In this document: piece by piece, positions 8,036 through 15,106 of the stretch
Numbering within the stretch: the stretch's first letter is position 1
Layout: every line of letters begins with the position of its first letter
NCBI GenBank assembly: GCA_003240625.1
Contig: QFMX01000002.1
Span: 270,530-334,529, forward strand
Direction of reading: 5' to 3'
DNA from: Sphingomonas taxi
GTDB lineage: Bacteria; Pseudomonadota; Alphaproteobacteria; Sphingomonadales; Sphingomonadaceae
DNA length: 64,000 nt
Made by a program: the position numbers and the translations under genes
Notes under the pieces: model-generated
Database searches by the model: none
The model's input: only the letters and a program-made list of their open reading frames with translations
Told to the model about the DNA's origin: nothing

Positions 8036-10645
8036 CTACCGGCTCACCAAAGCCTGCAAATCGATCAGCCCGCGCAGCAGCGAGGTGCCGCCCGGCGAGG
8101 CGATGTAGCGCGGCGTCCAGTTCGGGCGGAACTTCTCCTTGTAGGCGCGCAGGCCGGCGAACCCGTAGAAGCGCTCGCCGTGGCGGAACAGGAACGCGGC
8201 CACCTTCGACCAGGTCGGCGACAGCCGCCGCGCCTCGATCCCGGACAGCGGTGCCATCCCGAGCGAGAAAGTGCGATAGCCATGCTCGTGCCCCCACAGC
8301 ATCAGCCGCGTGAACAGAAAGTCCATGCCACCCTGCGGCATCGACTCGGCGTGGCGCATCAGGTCGACCGACAGCTCCTGCTTGTTCGGCGTGCCCCAGA
8401 CATTGGCGAAGGCGACGATGCGCCCGTCGATCCGCACCACCGCGCAGTCGAACTTCGCCATATACCCCGGCTCGAACCGGCCGACGCTGAACCGCTTCTC
8501 GGCGTGGTTCTTGTCGGCCAGCCACCAGTCGGAGATCGCGTGCAATTCGGGGATAATCGCGGGGATCTCGGTGGCGGGCACGACCGCGAACTCGGCGCCG
8601 GCGCGCTCGGCGACGCGGCTCGCCTTGCGCACGCTGCGCATGTCGGGCGTGTCGAGCGTGAAGCCTTCCAGTTCCACAGTGGCTTCCTCGCCGTATTTGA
8701 CGAGCTTCAACCCCATCTCGATCGCGATCGGCACAATGCGCAGGCCGATCTGGTACAGCAGCAACCGCCCCTGCGCGGCATCGGCACGCGCGCGGATCGC
8801 CCACAAAAGCTCGGACCAGGCCTCTGCCGGGCCGACCGGATCGCCGATCACGATCCAGCTCGCGCCCTTCACCTGGTACATCAGGAACGCGTCGCCACTG
8901 TCCGATACCAGGAACCGCTTGTCGCCGGTGAAGGCCAGCATCGCGTCGGTGCGGTCGGCATGCGCGAGCGCCGCCTCGGCGACGTCGCGCGGCAGTTCGT
9001 CGTGGATCATCGGTACGGGCGCGGCCGCGAACAGCCGCCAGATCGCCGCGCCGATCAGCAACAGCCCGACCGCCAAGCTGGTGCGGAGGAAGCGCGAGGC
9101 GTTCGCGTCGGTCTCGAACCGCCACCACAGGTCGCTCGAATAGCCGACATGGCGATAGGCGAAGAAGCCGATCAGCACCGACAGCCCGATCGCGGCGCCG
9201 ACGCCGACCAGCCATTCGGGCGACAGCGGCTCCGCGGTCAGCCGCGTCCGGCGATAGAAGGCCGCCCGTGTCCATTGCAGCGCGGCGGCGGTCAGCACGA
9301 GCACGGTCGCCTCCTCGTAATCGAGGCCCTTGGCGATCGACAGCAGCGTCCCCGTGACCAGCAGCAGCCGCGCCGCCCAGAACGCGCCGTCGAGCCGCCG
9401 GTACAGCCCGAGCGCGACGAACAGTAGCATGACGCCGACGAGGCTCGCCGCGACATGCGCCATCTCGCTGATCGGCAGCGGCAGGACGCTCGCCAGCATG
9501 TCCATCCGGCCCGGCGCGGCGGGCAGCGCGCCCGAGACGAGCAGCATCGCGCCGCACAGGAAGACCAGCACGCCCAGCAGCAACGGCGCCAGCGGCAGCG
9601 CGATCGCCAGTGGATCGGTGCCGCGACGCTCCTGTCCGGCGGTGCGGTCGCGACGGCGCCATTGCCGGCCCTCGTGAAACGCGAGCAATACCGCCGCCAG
9701 GATCAGCGGCGCGACGTAATAGATGATCCGATAGGCGAGCAGGGCTGCGAGGATCGTCGCGTTGTTCTGCGGCATCGTCGCGATGATCACCGCCTCGAAC
9801 ACGCCGAGCCCGCCCGGCACATGGCTGATCAACGCGACCACGATCGCCACCGCATAGCCGAGGAACAGCACCGGATAGAGATCGGGCGAGGCACCCGGCA
9901 ACAGCACGAACAGCGCTGCGCTCGCCGCGGCGAGGTCGACCGTCGAGACCAGCACGAGCGCCAGCGCCTGCCGTGCATCGGGCAAGGGCAGGCGCCAGCC
10001 GAACAGACCGATCGCCCCGCCGCGGCGATAGCGCAGGACGATCGCCAGCATCGCCAGCGGGATCGCGATGCCGATCGACCGCTCCAGCAGCGGCGGCATG
10101 GTCCAGCGGACGATCGGCAACATGCCGGGATGCAGCGCCATCGACAGGCAGGCGACGGTGATCACGCCCGCCCAGAACGTCACGCCCGCGATCAGGACGA
10201 CGCGCGCGACCGCGGCTTCGTCGAGGCCAGCGCGACTGTAGACCCGGTAGCGCGCCGAGCCGCCGGTCAGCATCGCAAGGCCGAGATTGTGGCTGATCGT
10301 GTAGCTGGTGAACGAGGCGACCGCCGCGGTGCGCCACGGCAGCGGGTGGCCGATCACCCGGAGCGCGATCGTGTCGTAGAAGGTGAGCGCGATGTAGCTG
10401 ATGACCGTCAGCGCGATCGACGCGGACAATTCGGGCCAGCCGAGTGCCGCGAACGCCGCGCGGACCTCCGACAGGCGGATCTCCGCGGTGAGCTTGTGGA
10501 TCGCCGCGAAGCCGAGCACCGCGACCACCAGCACCGCGAGCGCGATCAGAGTGCCGCGGCGATGTGCGATCCAGTCGCGGATTCGGGCCCAGTCGCGGAT
10601 CCGGGTCACGCGCGTCAACCGCGTCGCCACGTCTGCGTCTTGCAT
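8036..10645 (-). CDS. mprF: Lysyl-phosphatidylglycerol synthase/flippase, MprF (LpiA) family
   Basis: An 869-residue bifunctional membrane protein. The N-terminal two thirds hold about 14 hydrophobic segments (flippase part), including the family signature YTISHNLGLAMLTGGSARYRVYSRAGL and SHVPGGLGVFE. The C-terminal third (about 560-860) is the soluble LPG synthase domain (DUF2156), with GDKRFLVSDSGDAFLMYQVKG and DLMRHAESMPQGGMDFLF. Such enzymes transfer lysine, or sometimes alanine, from aminoacyl-tRNA to phosphatidylglycerol, lowering surface charge and raising resistance to cationic peptides and acid. The ATG at 10645 (MQDADVATRL) overlaps the upstream DUF2147 gene by 31 bp. The VirJ/AcvB gene two positions upstream matches the lpiA-acvB pairing of rhizobia. 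Confidence 0.92.
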   Translation of the reverse strand: MQDADVATRLTRVTRIRDWARIRDWIAHRRGTLIALAVLVVAVLGFAAIHKLTAEIRLSEVRAAFAALGWPELSASIALTVISYIALTFYDTIALRVIGHPLPWRTAAVASFTSYTISHNLGLAMLTGGSARYRVYSRAGLDEAAVARVVLIAGVTFWAGVITVACLSMALHPGMLPIVRWTMPPLLERSIGIAIPLAMLAIVLRYRRGGAIGLFGWRLPLPDARQALALVLVSTVDLAAASAALFVLLPGASPDLYPVLFLGYAVAIVVALISHVPGGLGVFEAVIIATMPQNNATILAALLAYRIIYYVAPLILAAVLLAFHEGRQWRRRDRTAGQERRGTDPLAIALPLAPLLLGVLVFLCGAMLLVSGALPAAPGRMDMLASVLPLPISEMAHVAASLVGVMLLFVALGLYRRLDGAFWAARLLLVTGTLLSIAKGLDYEEATVLVLTAAALQWTRAAFYRRTRLTAEPLSPEWLVGVGAAIGLSVLIGFFAYRHVGYSSDLWWRFETDANASRFLRTSLAVGLLLIGAAIWRLFAAAPVPMIHDELPRDVAEAALAHADRTDAMLAFTGDKRFLVSDSGDAFLMYQVKGASWIVIGDPVGPAEAWSELLWAIRARADAAQGRLLLYQIGLRIVPIAIEMGLKLVKYGEEATVELEGFTLDTPDMRSVRKASRVAERAGAEFAVVPATEIPAIIPELHAISDWWLADKNHAEKRFSVGRFEPGYMAKFDCAVVRIDGRIVAFANVWGTPNKQELSVDLMRHAESMPQGGMDFLFTRLMLWGHEHGYRTFSLGMAPLSGIEARRLSPTWSKVAAFLFRHGERFYGFAGLRAYKEKFRPNWTPRYIASPGGTSLLRGLIDLQALVSR

Positions 10646-11031
10646 AGGAAGCCGCCGATCAGACACCCTTTCACGTCGATCGTGTCGGCGTCGACCAGCG
10701 TCAGCGTCGATCCGAAGGTGCGGCCCATGTCGGGGACGAAGATCTGCCCGGACCATCGGTTGCGACCGTTCGGACGGTATTCGTGGAGCAACGCCGTGCC
10801 GATCAGCTTGGGGGTGCCGCCATCGCGCGCGTCGGCTTGCGCCTCGTCGTCGGCGCGGACGACCCAGCCGCAGAGTTTGCTGCCGCCGGTCTTGTCGGGG
10901 CAGGCACCGGTCTTCATCGCGACGCTGTTCTTCGGGTTATGCCAGACGCCTTCCACCGGGAAAGCCGGAGCGGGGGAAGCGGGAGCGGGGCTGCCCGCGG
11001 CCATCGCGAGCGCCATCAGTGCAGCAACCAT
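10615..11031 (-). CDS. DUF2147 family secreted protein
   Basis: A 138-residue protein with a short N-terminal signal-like segment (MVAALMALAMAAGSPAPA) followed by the DUF2147 core: VEGVWHNPKNSVAMKTGAC, CGWVVRADDE and NRWSGQIFVPDMGRTFGSTLTLVDADTIDVKGC. Paired cysteines suggest a periplasmic disulfide protein. Family function is unknown. It lies between the VirJ and MprF genes and overlaps the latter, so it is probably co-translated with them. An ATG much further upstream (11136) would absorb the VirJ gene end and is unlikely. Confidence 0.85.
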   Translation of the reverse strand: MVAALMALAMAAGSPAPASPAPAFPVEGVWHNPKNSVAMKTGACPDKTGGSKLCGWVVRADDEAQADARDGGTPKLIGTALLHEYRPNGRNRWSGQIFVPDMGRTFGSTLTLVDADTIDVKGCLIGGFLCKTQTWRRG

Positions 11032-11041
11032 CGGTCGATCC

Positions 11042-11755
11042 TCAATCCGCGAATACGAACCGCGATAGCACGTCGTAGAGCGCATCGGCGTCGCGGTGAA
11101 GCGGGTGTCCGCCGGGCAGGGCGACCCGCCGTGCATTGGCCTGGGTCAGCAACGGACACAGGCTCTCGGCCTCCTCGACGCCCTGCACGCACAGCAGCGG
11201 CGCCCAGGTGAGACGGCGGGCGGTCGGCAGCGCATCGGTGGTCGGCGTCCAGTAATCGAACACTTCGCTCGGGGACGCGCGGAACTGGACGGTGTTCTCG
11301 GGCACGATCAGCGCGACCTTGGCGATCTTGGCGCGCAGGTCGGGGGCCAGGTCGACGAGCCCGACATGGAGCATGTCCGCGCCGAACGACTGGCCGATCA
11401 GCACGACCCGGTCGGTCTGCCCGAACCGCAGCGCCCGCTGTTCGGCGCGCGCGATCAGCATCGTGATGTCCGCCGGCGTCCGCGTCCGGCGCAGATAGGT
11501 GAGCGTGTTGACCGCAACCACCGGCACGCCGTCCGCCGCAAGCCGGTGCGCGATCTGCGGCGCCATGCCGATCTTGTAGCCGAGATCGCCGGTCAGCAGG
11601 ACCGCGGCGAACGGGCGGCGGGACTTTGCCGGGGTCGTGATTGCGGAGACGTCGGTGAACAGCGGGCCACCGAAATAGCCGAGCCAGCCCATGAAGCCGG
11701 TCGCGCCGATTGCGAGCACGGCAAAAGCGAGCAACGATCGTCGAAACCACGTCAT
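11042..11755 (-). CDS. AcvB/VirJ-like alpha/beta hydrolase, probable lysyl-PG hydrolase
   Basis: A 237-residue periplasmic protein anchored by an N-terminal hydrophobic segment (SLLAFAVLAIGATGFMGWLG). The fold is alpha/beta hydrolase: VLLTGDLGYK, then the family stretch VPVVAVNTLTYLRRTRTP, the nucleophile elbow GQSFGAD and a C-terminal GGHPLH supplying the catalytic His. This is the VirJ domain. In Agrobacterium, AcvB, encoded beside lpiA, hydrolyses lysyl-phosphatidylglycerol; the same role is inferred here because MprF is encoded two genes downstream. The GDGGW element of many VirJ proteins is GDLGY here. Start chosen at the ATG at 11755 just before the membrane segment; an ATG at 11836 would add 27 residues and sit against a repeat. 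Confidence 0.8.
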   Translation of the reverse strand: MTWFRRSLLAFAVLAIGATGFMGWLGYFGGPLFTDVSAITTPAKSRRPFAAVLLTGDLGYKIGMAPQIAHRLAADGVPVVAVNTLTYLRRTRTPADITMLIARAEQRALRFGQTDRVVLIGQSFGADMLHVGLVDLAPDLRAKIAKVALIVPENTVQFRASPSEVFDYWTPTTDALPTARRLTWAPLLCVQGVEEAESLCPLLTQANARRVALPGGHPLHRDADALYDVLSRFVFAD

Positions 11756-11838
11756 TCGCAACCGATTGCGCCCGGCCGGATGATCGACACGTGGAGCAGG
11801 GATGACGTTTTCGTCATCCGATTCGGCGGTAATCATAT

Positions 11839-11963
11839 GATCCTCCCCCGCCAGGGGGAGGTGGCTGGCGCTTGCCAGACGGAGGGGGAGGACATCCAAC
11901 AGCTGTGGTCGCTTACCTCCCCCTCCGTCACCTTCGGCGACACCTCCCCCTGGCGGGGGAGGA
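11839..11963. repeat. Family B palindromic repeat, copy 1
   Basis: Outer arms are GATCCTCCCCCGCCAGGGGG (left) and CCCCCTGGCGGGGGAGGAT (right); each is also a hairpin. Inner arms are GGAGGGGGAGGA and CCTCCCCCTCCGTC. It sits between the VirJ start region and the chorismate mutase end. Confidence 0.88.
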
Positions 11964-11983
11964 TTGCGGACGGGTTGTTCGCC

Positions 11984-12271
11984 TCAGGCGGGATCGTGCG
12001 CCAGCCGCTCGTGGTGCCGGATCACCTCGTCGATGATGAAGCGGAGGAATTTCTCCGAGAACTCCGGGTCGAGCTGCGCCTCCGCCGCCAGATGCCGCAG
12101 TCGGGCGATCTGGCGTTCCTCGCGGCCGGGATCGGCGGCCGGCAAGCCGTGCGTCGCCTTGTGCCGGCCGACCGCCTGGGTCACCTTGAAGCGCTCGGCG
12201 AGCATGTGGATCAGCGCCGCATCGATATTGTCGATGCTCTGGCGGTATCCGGTCAACAGGTCGTCAGCCAC
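11984..12271 (-). CDS. Chorismate mutase, AroQ class
   Basis: A 95-residue all-helical enzyme converting chorismate to prephenate for Phe/Tyr synthesis. The AroQ pattern is visible: R10 in YRQSIDNID, R27 in ERFKVTQAVGRHK, K38, then the PGREER segment and a C-terminal HHERL helix. It is a single-domain cytoplasmic form with no fused dehydratase or dehydrogenase. It is transcribed divergently from the polyprenyl synthase gene across 148 bp. Confidence 0.9.
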   Translation of the reverse strand: MADDLLTGYRQSIDNIDAALIHMLAERFKVTQAVGRHKATHGLPAADPGREERQIARLRHLAAEAQLDPEFSEKFLRFIIDEVIRHHERLAHDPA

Positions 12272-12419
12272 CTACCTACCCTTTCCTTGGTTCGGCGCGC
12301 CTTTTGCGGGGACGCGGCCGGATCGGCAAGGTGTCGTACGGCAGACTGGGGCGAGCCGGGTACGCCGAGGGTCGGCAAGGGTTGCTTTGCAGGGGCATAG
12401 GCGGCAGAGGCTCGGGCAG

Positions 12420-13448
12420 ATGAGCGCTACCGTCCACCGCCTCGACACCCTTCGTCCCAATCCCGAGTCACAGCCCTCGCTGGACCCGATGGTCAAGCTC
12501 GTCACCGGCGATATGGACCAGGTCAACGCGGTCATCCGCGGGCGGATGGAGTCGGAAATCCCGCTGATCCCCGAACTGGCCGGTCACCTGATCGCAGGCG
12601 GCGGCAAGCGGATGCGGCCGATGCTGACGCTCGCGAGCGCGCAACTGATCGATTATAGCGGTACGCAGCACCACCTGCTCGCCGCCGCGGTCGAGTTCAT
12701 CCACACCGCCACGCTGCTGCACGACGACGTCGTCGATGGCTCGGACCTGCGCCGGGGCAAGCGGACCGCCAACATCATCTGGGGCAATCCGGCAAGCGTG
12801 CTGGTCGGCGATTTCCTGTTCAGCCGCAGCTTCGAACTGATGGTCGAGGCGGGCAGCCTGAAGGCGCTCAAGATCCTGTCCTCGACCAGCGCGGTGATCG
12901 CCGAGGGCGAGGTGAACCAGCTCACCGCCGCGCGCCGCGTCGATCTCGGCGAGGAGCGCTATCTCGATATCATCGGTGCGAAGACCGCCGCGCTGTTCGC
13001 CGCGGCCTGCCGGATTTCGGCTGTCGTCGCCGAGCGCCCCGAGGCCGAGGAGGCCGCGCTCGACGCCTATGGCCGCAACCTTGGCATCGCGTTCCAGCTG
13101 GTCGACGATGCGATCGATTATGTCTCGGACGCGGACACGATGGGTAAGGACGCGGGCGACGACTTCCGCGAGGGGAAAATGACGCTCCCGGTAATCCTGG
13201 CGTATGCGCGCGGCTCAGCCGAGGATCGCGCGTTCTGGAAGGATGCGGTCGAAGGACGCCGCGACAGCGACGCCGACCTGCAACACGCGGTCCGCCTGAT
13301 CCGCTCGACCCGTGCGATCGACGACACTTTCGCGCGGGCCCGTCATTACGGCCAGCGCGCGATCGACTCGATCGGCGGCTTTGCCAATGGCGACGCCAAG
13401 GATGCGATGGTCGAGGCCGTCGAGTTCGCGGTCGCCCGCGCGTACTGA
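12420..13448 (+). CDS. Polyprenyl diphosphate synthase (octaprenyl/decaprenyl, IspB-like)
   Basis: A 342-residue trans-prenyltransferase extending farnesyl diphosphate with isopentenyl diphosphate to make the ubiquinone side chain. Both aspartate-rich motifs are present: DD first motif in LLHDDVVDGSDLRRGKRT and second in FQLVDDAIDY, with GGGKRMRP near residue 60 for substrate binding. The start is the ATG at 12420 in GCAGATGAGCG, giving MSATVHRLDTLRP. It ends 4 bp from the stop of the convergent flippase gene. Chain length cannot be fixed from sequence; Q10 is usual in sphingomonads. Confidence 0.9.
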   Translation: MSATVHRLDTLRPNPESQPSLDPMVKLVTGDMDQVNAVIRGRMESEIPLIPELAGHLIAGGGKRMRPMLTLASAQLIDYSGTQHHLLAAAVEFIHTATLLHDDVVDGSDLRRGKRTANIIWGNPASVLVGDFLFSRSFELMVEAGSLKALKILSSTSAVIAEGEVNQLTAARRVDLGEERYLDIIGAKTAALFAAACRISAVVAERPEAEEAALDAYGRNLGIAFQLVDDAIDYVSDADTMGKDAGDDFREGKMTLPVILAYARGSAEDRAFWKDAVEGRRDSDADLQHAVRLIRSTRAIDDTFARARHYGQRAIDSIGGFANGDAKDAMVEAVEFAVARAY

Positions 13449-13452
13449 AGAC

Positions 13453-14970
13453 CTAAAGGACCGGCGATCCGGTCTGCGGTAGCGCGGGCTCGACGGCTTC
13501 CGGCTTTTTGCCGAACAGCGCGCGGTCCGCGGGGCCGAACGCGTATTTCCACAGGATGTAGAGATAGGTTGCGGCGATCGCAGGTTCGCCGATCGCGAGT
13601 TCGACCCATTCGTAGCGCTTGGGCAAAGCGGTGAACGCGCCGCCGACGACGATCGCGGCGCCGGCTGCCCAGACCAGCGGCCAGCGCCACGGCGAGACCT
13701 TCGCACCGAGCAGATGGCCGAGCAGCTTAGCCTTGATGATCGAGGTCACGCCCACCGACAGCATCAGTGCGATCGCCGGGCCTGCCGCCTGATAATTGAC
13801 CGGATAGCCCAGCGCGCGGATCGTGAAGATCAGCGCGAAACTGAGCCCGACCTGGAAGGCGAGCATCGCCGCGGAGATCATCAGGTTACGGTGGCGGGCG
13901 ATGTAGACGAGCGCGGATTCGCTGACCGCGCCGGTCGAGGCGAGCACTTCGGCGGTCAGCAGAAACGCGAGCGCGGCGGTGCCGGCGACGAACTGCGGCC
14001 CGACCACGCCCATCACCGCTTCGCCGGGGATCGAGCCCATCAGCGCGAGTCCGCCCTGCGCAGCCATGATCCAGAACGCGACTTGGCGGACCTGATTGGC
14101 GATCGCCGCGCGGTCGTTGATCGCGAGACTGTGGGTGATGACGGGGCCGAGAATCGGGTCGAAGCTGGTCTTGAGCTTCTGCGGCAGGCTCGCGACCTGC
14201 TGGGCCATGTAATAGATGCCGACGACTTTCGGCTCGAACATCACGCCGAGGATGAAGCGGTCGACGTTGCGGCTGCCCCATTCGAGGATGTCGGCGCCGG
14301 CTAGCGGCACGTTAGCGCGCGCGAGCGCGTAGAGCGGGCGGAGGTGTGGCGACCAGCCGCGCGGGATGCCGTAGCTGCGCAGGAACGGCACGAGGCTGGC
14401 GATCAGCGCCGCGGTCATCGACGCGACGTAGCTGAGCACGAGGCCGTCGCGGATCGTGAAATAGGAAAACGCCCAGGCGGCGATCGAGATCGTCCACGGC
14501 TCGACCACCGCGCGCGCCGTCACCGCGGCCTTCACGTTTAGGCGGTAGGCGAGCGCGGCGAGGCTGACGTCGGACCAGGCGATCGCGACGATGATCAGCG
14601 GCAGGAACCGGTCGAGCCCGGTGATCGCGCTGTTCGGATACATGATCTGCGGGAAGGTGCAGAGCACGGCGCTGGCGATGAGGGAGGCGACGAACGCGAC
14701 CGCCATCGCGTCCCAGACCACGTTGGCATGGGGGCGGTCGGCGCTGCTGAGCGCCTGGGCTAGGCCGCGTTTCAGGCCGAGCGTCGCCAGCAACGCCGCG
14801 AGTTCGACGACCACGACTGCGATGGCGAACCGGCCGACGAGGTCAGGTCCGTAGATGCGGCCGGCGATGAACAGGAACGGGATGCGCGCGGCTAGGCGGA
14901 GGACGAAGCCGGCGATGTTGGTGCGGCCGCCCTTGGCGAGCGTGTCGATATCCTGCGTGGCCTCGGTCAT
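13453..14970 (-). CDS. Polysaccharide/oligosaccharide flippase (Wzx-like, MATE superfamily)
   Basis: A 505-residue integral membrane protein with about 12-14 hydrophobic segments, opening NIAGFVLRLAARIPFLFIAGRIYGPDLVGRFA, the usual start of polysaccharide biosynthesis export proteins. EWGSRNVDRFILGVMFEPKVVGIYYMAQQ is the characteristic mid-protein stretch. It probably flips lipid-linked sugars across the inner membrane. No glycosyltransferase genes flank it, so the substrate is open. It reads into family A copy 3 just upstream of its start. Confidence 0.85.
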   Translation of the reverse strand: MTEATQDIDTLAKGGRTNIAGFVLRLAARIPFLFIAGRIYGPDLVGRFAIAVVVVELAALLATLGLKRGLAQALSSADRPHANVVWDAMAVAFVASLIASAVLCTFPQIMYPNSAITGLDRFLPLIIVAIAWSDVSLAALAYRLNVKAAVTARAVVEPWTISIAAWAFSYFTIRDGLVLSYVASMTAALIASLVPFLRSYGIPRGWSPHLRPLYALARANVPLAGADILEWGSRNVDRFILGVMFEPKVVGIYYMAQQVASLPQKLKTSFDPILGPVITHSLAINDRAAIANQVRQVAFWIMAAQGGLALMGSIPGEAVMGVVGPQFVAGTAALAFLLTAEVLASTGAVSESALVYIARHRNLMISAAMLAFQVGLSFALIFTIRALGYPVNYQAAGPAIALMLSVGVTSIIKAKLLGHLLGAKVSPWRWPLVWAAGAAIVVGGAFTALPKRYEWVELAIGEPAIAATYLYILWKYAFGPADRALFGKKPEAVEPALPQTGSPVL

Positions 14971-14979
14971 TTCCTAACT

Positions 14980-15082
14980 CCCCTCCCTGAAAGGGAGGGG
15001 TAGGGGGTGGGTCGGTCCGTGAGGTTCGATTGCGCCTGCCCCGAGCCGACCCACCCCCGGCCCCTCCCTTCCAGGGAGGGGG
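14980..15082. repeat. Family A palindromic repeat, copy 3
   Basis: Arms CCCTCCCTGAAAGGGAGGGG with TAGGGGGTGGGTCGG, and CCGACCCACCCCC with CCCCTCCCTTCCAGGGAGGG. It fills the 136-bp gap between the flippase start and the polA stop. Confidence 0.87.
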
Positions 15083-15106
15083 GAAGGTTTTCGGGCATCG
15101 ACTGGC

